DNA of 64,000 bases from Saccharomonospora amisosensis (GCF_011761185.1 NZ_JAAOYM010000001.1:3782001-3846000), one strand, 5' to 3'. Shown: positions 43,191 through 52,075, numbered from the stretch's first letter. Notes: generated by a model from the letters alone, not told the origin. A program made the numbers and translations.

Positions 43191-44671
43191 TGGGCAGCCG
43201 GAACGGGGCCGTCACCGTCGTCATCCCAACGACGGGCAGGGACAGCCTCGCCGCCCTGTTGCGTGCGCTCGACACCGCCACCGGCCCACCCCCCGCCGAG
43301 ATTCTGGTGGTCGACGACCGCCCAGCGGGGCAACCGCTGCCGCTGCCTGCGACAAGGCTTGCGGTGCGCGTGCTGCGCTCCGGTGGCCGAGGGCCCGCGG
43401 CCGCGCGCAACACCGGCTGGCGGGCGGCGCGCACCGAGTGGGTCGCTTTCCTCGACGACGACGTGCTGCCCGACGACGACTGGCCGAGCGCGATCGCCGA
43501 CGACCTCACCGGGCTCGACGACGATGTCGCGGCCTCCGTCGGCAGGATCGTCGTGCCGCTGCCGCGCGAGAGGCGGCCCACTGACGACGAGCGCGACACG
43601 CTGGCGCTGATCCGCTCGCGGTGGATCACCGCGGACATGGCATACCGGCGTGCGGTGCTGGTGGAGGCCGGTGGCTTCGACGAGCGATTCCCACGCGCCT
43701 ACCGCGAGGACGCCGACCTCGCGTTGCGGGTGCGAAAGGCGGGTTACGCCATCGCCGAGGGTGCGCGGACCACCAACCACCCGCCGCGCAACGGTGACTT
43801 CTGGGCCAGCGTGCGCAGGCAGCGAGGAAACGCCGACAACGCGCTGATGCGCCGCAAACACGGCCCCGGCTGGCGCGCCAAGGCCGGAGAGGGCGGCGGC
43901 AGACTCGGCAGGCACGCGCTGACCACGCTCGCGGGTGCCGCCGGAGTCGGGCTGCTCGCCATGGGACGTACCGGACCCGCGGCCATGGCCTGCGGCATGT
44001 GGGCAGGCCTGACAACGCAGTTCGCGGGCAGGCGCGTGGCCGACGGTCCGCGCACGCCCGCCGAGATCGCCCGCATGGCCGTCACCAGCGCGGTTATCCC
44101 ACCCGTCGCATGCGCGCACCGGCTGCGCGGTGAACTCGCCGCCAGCCGGCACAGTGCGGTGCTGTTCGATCGCGACGACACCCTCATCGAGGACGTCCCC
44201 TACCTCGACGACCCGGAGAAGGTACGGCCGATGCCTGGCGCGGAGCAGGCGCTGGACCTGCTTCGCGAGGCGGGCGTGCTGGTCGGCGTCGTCAGCAACC
44301 AGTCCGGAGTGGCTCGCGGGCACATCACACGCGAGGAGCTGTGGGCGGTAAACGAGCGGGTGGACGAGCTGCTGGGCCCGTTCCACGCGTGGCAGCTGTG
44401 CCCGCACGCGCCCGACGACGGCTGCGCGTGCCGCAAGCCGAAACCGGGGCTCGTGCTGCGCGCCGCGGGCGCCCTCGGGGTGCGCCCGCGGCGTTGCGTC
44501 GTCATCGGCGACATCGGCGCGGACGTGGCCGCTGCCGCGGCGGCAGGGGCGCAGGCCGTGCTCGTTCCAACCGCCCGCACCATGCCCGGCGAGATAGCGG
44601 AGAGCCGCCGCGACGCCCACGTCGCGGCGGACCTGCCTTCGGCCGCCCGGCTGGCCATGGAGTTGCTATGA
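43190..44671 (+). CDS. Fusion of GT2 glycosyltransferase and GmhB-like heptose bisphosphatase
   Basis: 493 residues in two domains. Residues about 5-230: GT2 with VTVVIPTTGRDSLAALLRAL, AARNTGW, FLDDDVLPDDDW and FDERFPRAYREDADLALRV. Residues about 320-480: HAD-IIIA with VLFDRDDTLIEDVPYLDDPEKVRP (catalytic Asp-x-Asp), VSNQSGVARG, the zinc cysteines CPHAPDDGCACRKPKPG and GDIGADVAAAAAAG. The second domain is D-glycero-D-manno-heptose 1,7-bisphosphate phosphatase-like. A short membrane-like linker AGAAGVGLLAMG sits between them. ATG in TGATG after the carbamoyltransferase. GmhB is normally a single-domain enzyme. Confidence 0.9.
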   Translation: MGSRNGAVTVVIPTTGRDSLAALLRALDTATGPPPAEILVVDDRPAGQPLPLPATRLAVRVLRSGGRGPAAARNTGWRAARTEWVAFLDDDVLPDDDWPSAIADDLTGLDDDVAASVGRIVVPLPRERRPTDDERDTLALIRSRWITADMAYRRAVLVEAGGFDERFPRAYREDADLALRVRKAGYAIAEGARTTNHPPRNGDFWASVRRQRGNADNALMRRKHGPGWRAKAGEGGGRLGRHALTTLAGAAGVGLLAMGRTGPAAMACGMWAGLTTQFAGRRVADGPRTPAEIARMAVTSAVIPPVACAHRLRGELAASRHSAVLFDRDDTLIEDVPYLDDPEKVRPMPGAEQALDLLREAGVLVGVVSNQSGVARGHITREELWAVNERVDELLGPFHAWQLCPHAPDDGCACRKPKPGLVLRAAGALGVRPRRCVVIGDIGADVAAAAAAGAQAVLVPTARTMPGEIAESRRDAHVAADLPSAARLAMELL

Positions 44672-45720
44672 GCGGCAGGGTCCTCGTCGCACGGCTCGAC
44701 AGCGTGGGCGACGTCCTGCTGGCGGGCCCGTGTGTGCGCGCCGTCGCAGCGGGGTCCGAGCAGGTGACCCTGCTCGCGGGCCCGAGGGGCCGCGCGGCCG
44801 CGCGGCTACTTCCCGGCGTCGACGAAGTGATCGAGTGGTGCGCGCCGTGGATCGACCCCGATCCGCCCGAACTCACCGCCGAGTCGGTGGAAGCCCTCAC
44901 CAAGCAGCTGCGCGACCTTCGGCTGGACGCGGCGCTGATCCTCACCTCGTTCCACCAGTCACCGCTGCCGCTGGCGGTTGTGCTTCGCATGGCTGGCGTG
45001 CCCTGGATAGGCGGAATCAGCGAGGACTATCCAGGGTCGCTGCTCGACCTGCGGCACCGCGTCGACGGCGACCCGCCAGAGGCACGGCGCGCGCTGTCGC
45101 TGGCGCGCGCCGCGGGGTACGAGCTGCCGGAGGGCGACAAGGGCCTGCTCGCGGTGCGGGGTCCGCTGCCCGACACCCGAGAGCTGGCCGGCCCGCCCGG
45201 CTACGTCGCCGTGCACGCGGCCGCATCAGTGCCCGCTCGGCAACCCACGGCTGAGCGGACCCGCGCCATCGTGCACGCGCTCGCCGAAGCGGGGCATCGC
45301 GTGGTGGTCACGGGATCGCAGGACGAGCGCGAGCTCACCGCCTTCGTGGCGGACTGTCGCGCCACGGACCTCGGCGGGGCCACCGACCTTCGCGAGCTGG
45401 CCTCCGTACTCGCCTCGGCCCGCGCCGTGGTGGCACCCAACACCGGCCCGGCACACCTGGCCGCCGCCGTTGGCACGCCGGTGGTGTCGCTGTTCGCGCC
45501 CGTCGTTCCCTCCGCCCGCTGGGCACCCGACGGCGTCGCGACGATCCTGCTCGGCGACCAGGAGGCCCCGTGCAAGGACACCAGGGCAAGGCGCTGCCCC
45601 TTCGAGGGGCACCCGTGCCTCGCGATCGACGCCACCGAGGTGGTCGACGCCGTCGCCACCCTCTGCAACGCGCACGACGACCGTCGCGTCGGCACAGGAC
45701 CCACTGGAGGTGTGTCGTGA
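44668..45720 (+). CDS. Glycosyltransferase family 9 (heptosyltransferase-like)
   Basis: 350 residues. RVLVARLDSVGDVLLAGPCVRAV at the start is the GT9 N-terminal motif; VAPNTGPAHLAAAVGTPVVSLFAPV is the donor motif near residue 255. GT9 enzymes use ADP-heptose or other NDP-sugars, and the operon makes ADP-heptose, so this is the probable first heptosyltransferase. The ATG overlaps the previous stop by 4 bp and its own stop overlaps gmhA by 4 bp. Confidence 0.9.
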   Translation: MSGRVLVARLDSVGDVLLAGPCVRAVAAGSEQVTLLAGPRGRAAARLLPGVDEVIEWCAPWIDPDPPELTAESVEALTKQLRDLRLDAALILTSFHQSPLPLAVVLRMAGVPWIGGISEDYPGSLLDLRHRVDGDPPEARRALSLARAAGYELPEGDKGLLAVRGPLPDTRELAGPPGYVAVHAAASVPARQPTAERTRAIVHALAEAGHRVVVTGSQDERELTAFVADCRATDLGGATDLRELASVLASARAVVAPNTGPAHLAAAVGTPVVSLFAPVVPSARWAPDGVATILLGDQEAPCKDTRARRCPFEGHPCLAIDATEVVDAVATLCNAHDDRRVGTGPTGGVS

Positions 45721-46280
45721 TCGAAGAACACTTCACCGCACTGCACGGTGCGCTGGACAGGACGCGGACCGCGGTGCCGACGATCAAGGTGTGGGGTGCC
45801 CACCTCGCCACTGTGCTCGCCGACGGCGGCAGGTTGCTCGCCTGCGGCAACGGCGGCAGCGCCGCCGAGGCTCAGCACCTCACCGGCGAACTCGTCGGCA
45901 AGTTCCTCAGCGACCGGCAACCACTGTCAGCTATCGCGCTGCACGCCGACACCTCGGCAGGCACGGCGATCGTCAACGACTACGGCGAGCACGAGTTCTA
46001 CGCGAGGCAGGTGCGCGCCCACGGCAGATCCGGTGACGTTCTGGTCGCGCTGTCCACAAGCGGCCGCAGCCAGAACGTGGTCGCCGCCGCGAAGGTCGCC
46101 CACGAGCTCGGCATGGTCACCTGGGCACTGACCGGCCCAGCGCCCAACCCGCTCACCGCACTGTGCGACGACGCTATCGCGGTGGAGGCCGGCAGCGTGG
46201 CGACGGTGCAGGAGGTGCACCTTGCGGTGGTGCACGCGCTGTGCACACGGATCGACGAGTCACTGGGGGCGCGGGCATGA
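45717..46280 (+). CDS. gmhA: Phosphoheptose isomerase
   Basis: 187 residues, SIS fold. LLACGNGGSAAEAQHLTGELVGKF (residues about 40-63) and VALSTSGRSQNVVAAAKVAHELG are diagnostic of GmhA, which isomerises sedoheptulose 7-phosphate to D-glycero-D-manno-heptose 7-phosphate. EVHLAVVHALC at the end carries the second metal/His region. GTG start with GGAGG five bases upstream. Overlaps both neighbours by 4 bp; first committed step of the ADP-heptose route. Confidence 0.92.
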   Translation: MIEEHFTALHGALDRTRTAVPTIKVWGAHLATVLADGGRLLACGNGGSAAEAQHLTGELVGKFLSDRQPLSAIALHADTSAGTAIVNDYGEHEFYARQVRAHGRSGDVLVALSTSGRSQNVVAAAKVAHELGMVTWALTGPAPNPLTALCDDAIAVEAGSVATVQEVHLAVVHALCTRIDESLGARA

Positions 46281-47638
46281 GGCCGCTGGTCGTTGTCGGC
46301 GACGCGCTGCTCGACGTTGACGTCGAGGGCCGCAGTGACCGGCTGTGCCCGGAAGCTCCGGTTCCGGTCGTGGACGCCGAGGGCGAGTGGGTGCGACCTG
46401 GAGGGGCAGGCCTCGCGGCCGCGCTGCTGGCTACCCGGACGGCACCGCGGACGCTGCTGGTCACCGCACTCGGCGACGACGACACGGGGCGGCGCCTCGC
46501 CGAGTTGCTCGCCCACGACGTGCGGGTGCTGCGACTGCCGCTGGAAGGGGAGACGGTGCGCAAAACGCGGGTCAGGGCGGCAGGACAGTCGCTGGTGCGC
46601 CTCGACACCGGTGACGGGCGCGCGGCGCAGGCGCCGCTGCCCGCGAACGTCGAGCGGTCGCTTCGCGACGCGGGCGCCGTCCTGGTCTCCGACTACGGGC
46701 GGGGCGTGGCGGCCCACCGGGGGCTGCGGCGGCTGCTCACCGACCTGGCCAGGCGCATCCCCGTGGTGTGGGACCCGCACCCGAGAGGACCAGCTCCCGT
46801 GCCTGGGGCCACGCTCGTCACCCCCAACGATCGCGAGGCGCTGGGTTTCGTGCCCGGCTGCGGCGGACCCGAGCAGGCCGCCGCGACCTTGCGCCGGGAG
46901 TGGGCGTGCTCGGCGGCGGCGGTGACGGTCGGCGCGAACGGAGCCGTGCTCGCCGACGGCGACTCCGGCAGCGTCCGGATTCCGGTGCCGACCGGCGCGG
47001 CCGCGACCGGGCAGCGGCCGGACACCTGCGGGGCGGGCGACCGCTTCGCCAGCGCCGCCGCGGCGGCTCTGCTGGAGGGGGCCGACGTGACGCAAGCCGT
47101 ACGTTCGGCGGTGGAGGCCGCGTCACGGTTCGTCGCCGCGGGCGGAGCGTCGGCACTTTCGGTTGAGGAATCCGCCCTGCCCCGCGTGGACGGCGACGCG
47201 TTCGATCTCGCCGAGCGGGTGCGCAGGCAGGGCGGCCGCCTCGTCGCCACCGGAGGCTGCTTCGACCTGCTGCACCCCGGACACGTGAGCCTGCTGAGGC
47301 AGGCGCGGTCCCTCGGTGACGCCCTCGTGGTCTGCCTGAACTCCGACGATTCGGTGCGCCGGTTGAAAGGCCCTGGCAGGCCGGTAGTGCCGGAGGCCGA
47401 CCGAGCAAGGCTGCTGGCGGAGCTGGCCATTGTGGACGCCGTCGTTGTCTTCGACGAACCGGCTCCCAGCCAGGTGCTGAACCAGCTGCGGCCGGACGTC
47501 TGGGTCAAGGGCGACGACTACGCGGGTGCGGACCTGCCCGAGGCCGACGTGGTGCGCCGCCATGGCGGCGAGGTGGTGCTGGTGCCCACCGTGGACGGCT
47601 ACTCAACCACCCGGCTGCTGCAGGACGCGGGCCGGTAG
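46277..47638 (+). CDS. hldE: Bifunctional heptose-7-phosphate kinase/heptose-1-phosphate adenylyltransferase
   Basis: 453 residues. The kinase half (about 1-305) is a PfkB/ribokinase fold with GDALLDVDVEG at the start and PDTCGAGDRFASAAAAALL with the catalytic Asp near 250. The nucleotidyltransferase half (about 325-453) has VATGGCFDLLHPGHVSLLRQARSLGD, including the HxGH motif, and VKGDDYAGADLPE. Architecture and order match HldE/RfaE. It follows gmhA with a 4-bp overlap. With the GmhB domain it yields ADP-D-glycero-beta-D-manno-heptose. No HldD epimerase is seen nearby, so the D,D form may be the donor. Confidence 0.93.
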   Translation: MRPLVVVGDALLDVDVEGRSDRLCPEAPVPVVDAEGEWVRPGGAGLAAALLATRTAPRTLLVTALGDDDTGRRLAELLAHDVRVLRLPLEGETVRKTRVRAAGQSLVRLDTGDGRAAQAPLPANVERSLRDAGAVLVSDYGRGVAAHRGLRRLLTDLARRIPVVWDPHPRGPAPVPGATLVTPNDREALGFVPGCGGPEQAAATLRREWACSAAAVTVGANGAVLADGDSGSVRIPVPTGAAATGQRPDTCGAGDRFASAAAAALLEGADVTQAVRSAVEAASRFVAAGGASALSVEESALPRVDGDAFDLAERVRRQGGRLVATGGCFDLLHPGHVSLLRQARSLGDALVVCLNSDDSVRRLKGPGRPVVPEADRARLLAELAIVDAVVVFDEPAPSQVLNQLRPDVWVKGDDYAGADLPEADVVRRHGGEVVLVPTVDGYSTTRLLQDAGR

Positions 47639-47656
47639 CGAATGCGGGAGGCAGAC

Positions 47657-48331
47657 ATGAACGTACTGATCACAGGCGGTTCCTCCGGGCTGGGCGCCGC
47701 GACGGTCGATGCGGTGCTCGCCGAAGGCGGCACCCCGCTCGTCATCGACAGGGCCGCTCCACCCGCCGATGTCCCGTACGCGCTGGCCGACCTCGCCGAC
47801 ACGCCGTCGGCGGAGAGCGCGGTGCGGGAACTGGCCGAGCGCGTGGGCGGCCTCGACGCGGTGTTCACGGCGGCGGGCATCGATTCGCCCGGCGCGCTTG
47901 GCGCGGTACCCGCCAAGGAGTGGGAGCGAGTGGTGCAGGTGAACCTGCTCGGTACGGCCGCGGTCGTACGCGCGGCGCTTCCCTACCTGGAGCGCTCCGG
48001 CGGCACCGTGGTCACCTGCGGGTCCACGCTGGGCCTTCGCTCGGTTTCCGACGCTACCGCCTACTGCGCTTCGAAGGCAGGCGTAGCCGCGTTCACCCGG
48101 GCACTCGCCGCGGAAACCGCGGGAAGGGTCGGGGTGACGCTGCTGGTCCCCGGCGGTATGGACACCGCGTTCTTCGACGGCCGCGACGAGCAGTACAAGC
48201 CGCCACCCGGCGCCAAGCTGAACCGACCGGAGGACGTCGCGGCCTCCGTGCTGCACGCGTTGCGCACCCCGGCGGGTTGCGAGGTGCGTGAGTTGGTGGT
48301 GTGCCATTCGGAAGAGGGCTCGTGGCCGTAA
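47657..48331 (+). CDS. Classical SDR oxidoreductase
   Basis: 224 residues. TGGSSGLGAAT near residue 6; TAAGIDSPG replaces the usual NNAG; YCASKAGVAAFTRAL holds the catalytic Tyr and Lys. GGGAGG seven bases before the ATG. It lies in the heptose operon between hldE and a GT9 gene. It may modify the heptose or a side-chain sugar before or after transfer, but it is not an HldD-type epimerase. Substrate unknown. Confidence 0.85.
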   Translation: MNVLITGGSSGLGAATVDAVLAEGGTPLVIDRAAPPADVPYALADLADTPSAESAVRELAERVGGLDAVFTAAGIDSPGALGAVPAKEWERVVQVNLLGTAAVVRAALPYLERSGGTVVTCGSTLGLRSVSDATAYCASKAGVAAFTRALAAETAGRVGVTLLVPGGMDTAFFDGRDEQYKPPPGAKLNRPEDVAASVLHALRTPAGCEVRELVVCHSEEGSWP

Positions 48332-49254
48332 CGCTGGTGCTGCGCGCGCTCGGGCTCGGCGACCTGCTGACCGCCGTGCCCGCACTGCGGGCGCTGCGCA
48401 GGCACCGGGAGCAGCGACTGGTGCTGGCTGCGCCCGCCGCGCTGGCGCCGCTGCTGCCGCTGACAGCGGCGGTGGACGAACTGCTTCCCACGCCCGGCCT
48501 CGGCGAGCTGCACTGGCAGGCCTCACCTCCCGACCTGGCGGTCAACCTGCACGGCAGCGGCCCGCAGAGCACCAGCGACCTGCTGGCCGCCCGTCCCCGC
48601 GCGCTGCTAACCCACCGCCACCCCGACCGACCCGAGGTGGAGGGTCCCGCGTGGCGGCCGGACCTGCATGAGGTGGACCGCTGGTGTGCGCTGCTGGAGT
48701 GGCACGACATCCCCGCCGACCGTGACGACCTCACCCTTGCCGAACCAGCCGTGACCAGCCCCGCCCCCGGCGCCGTGGTGGTCCATCCTGGAGCCGCGTA
48801 CCCGGCGCGCCGCTGGCCACCGCGGCGGTTCGCGGCCGTGGCGGCCGAACTCGCGCACAGCGGGCATGAGGTGGTGGTCACGGGCAACGTCGCCGAGCGG
48901 CCGCTTGCCACCGAGGTGGCGCGCCGCGCGGGGCTACCCGCCGACGCCGTACTCGCCGGCCACGACCTCGGCTCACTGGCCGCACTTGTCAGCAAGGCCG
49001 CCCTGGTCGTGTGTGGCGACACCGGCGTCGGGCACCTCGCAACCGGCTACGGCACACCGTCGGTGCTGCTGTTCGGCCCGACACCACCCGCGCTGTGGGG
49101 CCCGCCCGAGGCCAGGTCGCGACATGTGGCGCTGTGGGCGGGCCACACCGGCGACCCGCACGGCCGAACCCCCGACCCCGGGCTGCTGCGCCTGACCACC
49201 GACGAGGTGCTCGCAGCGGCACGCGGCCAACTCTGGGAGGTCAGCCATGTCTGA
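48322..49254 (+). CDS. Glycosyltransferase family 9 protein
   Basis: 310 residues. VTLVLRALGLGDLLTAVPALRAL at the start and VVHPGAAYPARRWPPRRFAAVAAELA, then CGDTGVGHLATGYGTPSVLLFGPTPP near the end are GT9 motifs. Paralogue of the gene at 44668, suggesting a second heptosyl transfer. GTG at 48322 overlaps the previous stop by 10 bp; its stop overlaps the UDP-glucose dehydrogenase start by 8 bp. Confidence 0.9.
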   Translation: MAVTLVLRALGLGDLLTAVPALRALRRHREQRLVLAAPAALAPLLPLTAAVDELLPTPGLGELHWQASPPDLAVNLHGSGPQSTSDLLAARPRALLTHRHPDRPEVEGPAWRPDLHEVDRWCALLEWHDIPADRDDLTLAEPAVTSPAPGAVVVHPGAAYPARRWPPRRFAAVAAELAHSGHEVVVTGNVAERPLATEVARRAGLPADAVLAGHDLGSLAALVSKAALVVCGDTGVGHLATGYGTPSVLLFGPTPPALWGPPEARSRHVALWAGHTGDPHGRTPDPGLLRLTTDEVLAAARGQLWEVSHV

Positions 49255-50569
49255 CATGCCTGAACCGCCCGTCGAAGGCACCGAGAACGCCCACGTCGGC
49301 GTGGTCGGAGCGGGGTACGTCGGGCTCACCAGCGCGGCCTGCCTCGCCCGGCTCGGGCACACCGTCACCTGCGTCGACGTCGACACCACGAAGGTGGCCG
49401 CGCTGCGGAGCGCGCGGGTTCCCATCGCCGAACCGGAGTTGCACAGGCTGGTGAGCGAGGGCATCAGCACCGGCAGGCTGTGGTTCGCCAGCGAACTGGC
49501 TTCGGTCGCCCGAAGCGATGTGGTGATGCTGTGCGTGCCCACACCCGCGCGAAGCGACGGCACGGTGGACCTGGGCGCGTTCGATGTCGCGCTCGACGCG
49601 CTGCGCCACACCCTCGACCCGCGGGCGGTTGTCGCGGTGAAGTCCACCGTGCCGGTCGGCACCACCGCCCGCGCCGAGGGGTTGCTCGGTGCCGCCTCGG
49701 TCAGCAACCCGGAGTTCCTTCGGGAGGGGCACGCGGTGTGGGACTTCCTGCATCCCGATCGCATCGTGCTCGGCGCGACGCGGAAGGAAGCCGCGGAACG
49801 GGTGGGCAGGCTCTACCGGGGGCTGGACGCGCCGGTGATTCACACCGACCCGGCCAGTGCGGAACTGGCCAAGTACGCGAGCAACGCGTTCCTCGCGCTG
49901 AAGCTGTCGTACGTGAACGTGCTCGCCGAGCTGTGCGAACACCACGGCGCGGACATCACGCACGTCGCGCATTCGATGGGGCTCGACGACCGGATCGGCC
50001 CCGCGTTCCTCGCCCCCGGTCCCGGCTGGGGCGGCTCCTGCCTGCCCAAGGACACCAGTGCACTGCTGCACGCGGCCGAGTGCGCCGGGGTCGACTTCGC
50101 CATGCTTTCCGACGCGGTGGCGGCCAACTCCCACCAGCACGAGCGCGTGGTGCGCAAGGTGCGGCTGGCCGTGACCGGCTCGGCGGACGGCAGCTTGCGT
50201 GGCATCCGGCTGGGACTGCTGGGGCTGACGTTCAAGGCGGGCACCGACGACCTGCGTGACTCACCCGCGCTCGCGGTGGCCGAGCGGCTCGCCGACGAGG
50301 GTGCCTCGTTGACCGGCTACGACCCCGGCATCCGGGGGTCGAGGGATCTGGGACGTATCCAGCTCGTCGACGAGCCCGCGCTGGTGGCCAAGGACGCCGC
50401 GGCGGTGGTCTTGCTCACCGAGTGGCCGCAGTTCCGCGAACTCAACTGGCCGCAGCTGGCCCAGCTCACCGAGCACGCCACCGTGGTCGACACGCGGAAC
50501 CTGCTCGATCCTGCCGAGTTGACCGCGGCGGGCTTCGCCTACCACGGGCTCGGCAAACCCCTGCGGTGA
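49247..50569 (+). CDS. ugd: UDP-glucose 6-dehydrogenase
   Basis: 440 residues. HVGVVGAGYVGLTSAACLARLGHTV at the start; PVGTTARAEGLL, SNPEFLREGHAVWDFLHPDRIVLG and the catalytic Cys in PGWGGSCLPKDTSALLH near residue 265. The C-terminal domain has LLGLTFKAGTDDLRDSPAL. It makes UDP-glucuronate, the substrate of the UDP-xylose synthase at 40434. Overlaps the GT9 stop by 8 bp, ending the operon before a strong bidirectional hairpin. Confidence 0.93.
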   Translation: MSDMPEPPVEGTENAHVGVVGAGYVGLTSAACLARLGHTVTCVDVDTTKVAALRSARVPIAEPELHRLVSEGISTGRLWFASELASVARSDVVMLCVPTPARSDGTVDLGAFDVALDALRHTLDPRAVVAVKSTVPVGTTARAEGLLGAASVSNPEFLREGHAVWDFLHPDRIVLGATRKEAAERVGRLYRGLDAPVIHTDPASAELAKYASNAFLALKLSYVNVLAELCEHHGADITHVAHSMGLDDRIGPAFLAPGPGWGGSCLPKDTSALLHAAECAGVDFAMLSDAVAANSHQHERVVRKVRLAVTGSADGSLRGIRLGLLGLTFKAGTDDLRDSPALAVAERLADEGASLTGYDPGIRGSRDLGRIQLVDEPALVAKDAAAVVLLTEWPQFRELNWPQLAQLTEHATVVDTRNLLDPAELTAAGFAYHGLGKPLR

Positions 50570-50578
50570 CGCCCTGCG

Positions 50579-50611
50579 GTGCCCGGCGGCTCGCGGCGCG
50601 CCGCCGGGCAC
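50579..50611. terminator. Strong bidirectional hairpin
   Basis: A 12-bp perfect stem, GTGCCCGGCGGC (50579-50590) and GCCGCCGGGCAC (50600-50611), with a 9-nt loop, lies between the converging ugd and CBS genes. It probably terminates both. Confidence 0.75.
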
Positions 50612-50636
50612 GGAAGGCGGGTTCAGACCGTCGGAT

Positions 50637-51020
50637 TCAGGACCGGCGGCGTGCCACGTCAACCTCCGAGACGATCCCGACGAGTTCCGGACCGTCCATC
50701 ACCGGCAGTCGCCGCACGTGGTGCCGGGACATCTGCTCGAGCGCTTCCTCCACGTCGGCGTCCGCGCGCACCGTGTGCAGCTCGCCCTCGACGAGTTCGC
50801 CGACGTGCACGGCCATCGGGTCCTTGCCTTCCGCGAGCACCTTCACCACGATGTCACGGTCGGTGACGATGCCCTTGAGTCGGTTGTCCTCGCCCCGCAC
50901 CGGCAGCGCCCCCACGTTGTTGCGAGCCATGATCCGAGCTACTTCGGACACCGCCTCGCTGGTGTCCACGAACTTGGGATCGCTGGTCATGATGTCGCGC
51001 ACCTTGGTAGAAGTCGTCAC
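50637..51020 (-). CDS. CBS-domain pair protein
   Basis: 127 residues made of two CBS motifs: KVRDIMTSDPKFVDTSEAVSEVARIM with GIVTDRDIVVKVLA, and GELVEGELHTVRADADVEEALEQM with GIVSEVDVARRR. No other domain. Such proteins sense AMP/ATP and modulate a partner; similar small CBS proteins belong to stress and dormancy regulons. GTG start with AAGGAG upstream. Confidence 0.9.
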   Translation of the reverse strand: MTTSTKVRDIMTSDPKFVDTSEAVSEVARIMARNNVGALPVRGEDNRLKGIVTDRDIVVKVLAEGKDPMAVHVGELVEGELHTVRADADVEEALEQMSRHHVRRLPVMDGPELVGIVSEVDVARRRS

Positions 51021-51185
51021 GGTGGGTCACTCCTTGCGTCGTCGACATGTCCGTTCGGGGAATACCCGACCCAACGGGGTTTGCACCCCAGACCGTTCTC
51101 GCTACGCTCAGGTTCCGTCGGGCGGTTAAACAGCCAGCGGCCACGACGGCGATCCTCGAACAGCGCACTCACCGCTGGAGGTGCC

Positions 51186-51572
51186 GTGCCCGAGCTATCA
51201 CACTCCGACATTCCACTGCACACACCCGCATTGGACGTTCGGACGCAGCAGCGTGGACAGACCGTCATCGTGAAGGTGCACGGGGAGATCGACCTGAGCA
51301 CCGGTGGCGGGCTGGAGCGGGAACTGCGGCAGGCGTTGGCCGCTACACAGCCACCCCATCCGCTCGTCGCCGACCTGGCCGAGGTGAGTTTCATCGGTTC
51401 GTCCGGACTGGCGGTGTTACTCGAAGTGAGCAGGATCGCCGAGGAGCAGGGCACGCAACTGCGGGTGGTGTCCGCCCGGCGCGCGGTCCGCAGGCCGGTG
51501 GAGGCCGCGGGCCTGCAAGGCACGCTGCGACTGCACCCCACGCTGGAGTCGGCCCTTACCGGCACGGCCTGA
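51186..51572 (+). CDS. STAS-domain anti-sigma factor antagonist
   Basis: 128 residues. VIVKVHGEIDLSTGGGLERELRQAL and VADLAEVSFIGSSGLAVLLEVSRIAEEQG contain the STAS core; the Ser pair in FIGSSGL is at the phosphorylation site of SpoIIAA/RsbV proteins. The first 25 residues are an extra polar tail. GTG start with GGAGGT upstream. It is the natural partner of an RsbW-type kinase such as the one at 31938. Confidence 0.9.
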   Translation: MPELSHSDIPLHTPALDVRTQQRGQTVIVKVHGEIDLSTGGGLERELRQALAATQPPHPLVADLAEVSFIGSSGLAVLLEVSRIAEEQGTQLRVVSARRAVRRPVEAAGLQGTLRLHPTLESALTGTA

Positions 51573-51588
51573 AGGCTCGTCCGCCGAG

Positions 51589-51612
51589 GTTGCGTAGGCC
51601 GAAGCCGGGTAC
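51589..51612 (+). promoter_or_regulatory. SigB/SigF-like promoter
   Basis: GTTG (51589-51592), 14-bp spacer, GGGTAC (51607-51612), 10 bp upstream of the ATG at 51623. Follows the STAS gene. Confidence 0.45.
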
Positions 51613-51622
51613 CTCGTCTGGT

Positions 51623-52075
51623 ATGACGTCACACAACCGGCGTTGGGCAGGGCAGCTTCGCAGGCAGGCGTGCTCGGTGCCGGACCTGAGCCGGGTCGCG
51701 CGGGATCACCTGCCGGGATCGCGCGGGGCGGCGTCGTTCGAGTTCACCTTCGCCGGGCCGCTACACCTGGTGCTGCCCGTCGTCGGGCAGTTGCGGGTGG
51801 AGGCCGACGCCATCGAGGTGCATTACGGACCGTGGTGGTTTCGCACTCCGCGGTCCAACCTCGCGGCAGTGCGGGCGCGGCCGGGTCAGGTGTCGCTGAC
51901 CTTCCGCGATCCGGTGCACGGTCACGAGCCGGTGGGCGTGCGACACCACGAGTTGGCGCTGGCGGTCGATGATCCCGACCGGGTGGCGCGGTCCCTGCTT
52001 CGCGCACCCAACGCCAACGGCCGCCCGCGAACCCGGGGTACCTGCGGCCGCGGCGAACAGCGGTCGAAGCGGTGA
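51623..52075 (+). CDS. Hypothetical beta-rich protein
   Basis: 150 residues; family not recognised. Central region FEFTFAGPLHLVLPVVGQLRVEADAIEVHYGPWWFRTPRSNL looks like a beta-barrel with aromatic residues, PH-like in outline. Basic at both ends (HNRRWAGQLRRQ, GRGEQRSKR). No membrane segment or signal. A stress-type promoter sits just upstream. Function cannot be assigned. Confidence 0.7.
   Translation: MTSHNRRWAGQLRRQACSVPDLSRVARDHLPGSRGAASFEFTFAGPLHLVLPVVGQLRVEADAIEVHYGPWWFRTPRSNLAAVRARPGQVSLTFRDPVHGHEPVGVRHHELALAVDDPDRVARSLLRAPNANGRPRTRGTCGRGEQRSKR

Noticed and set aside
47657-48331. HldD (ADP-heptose 6-epimerase)
   Set aside because: It is a short classical SDR with YxxxK at normal position and lacks HldD-type length and motifs.
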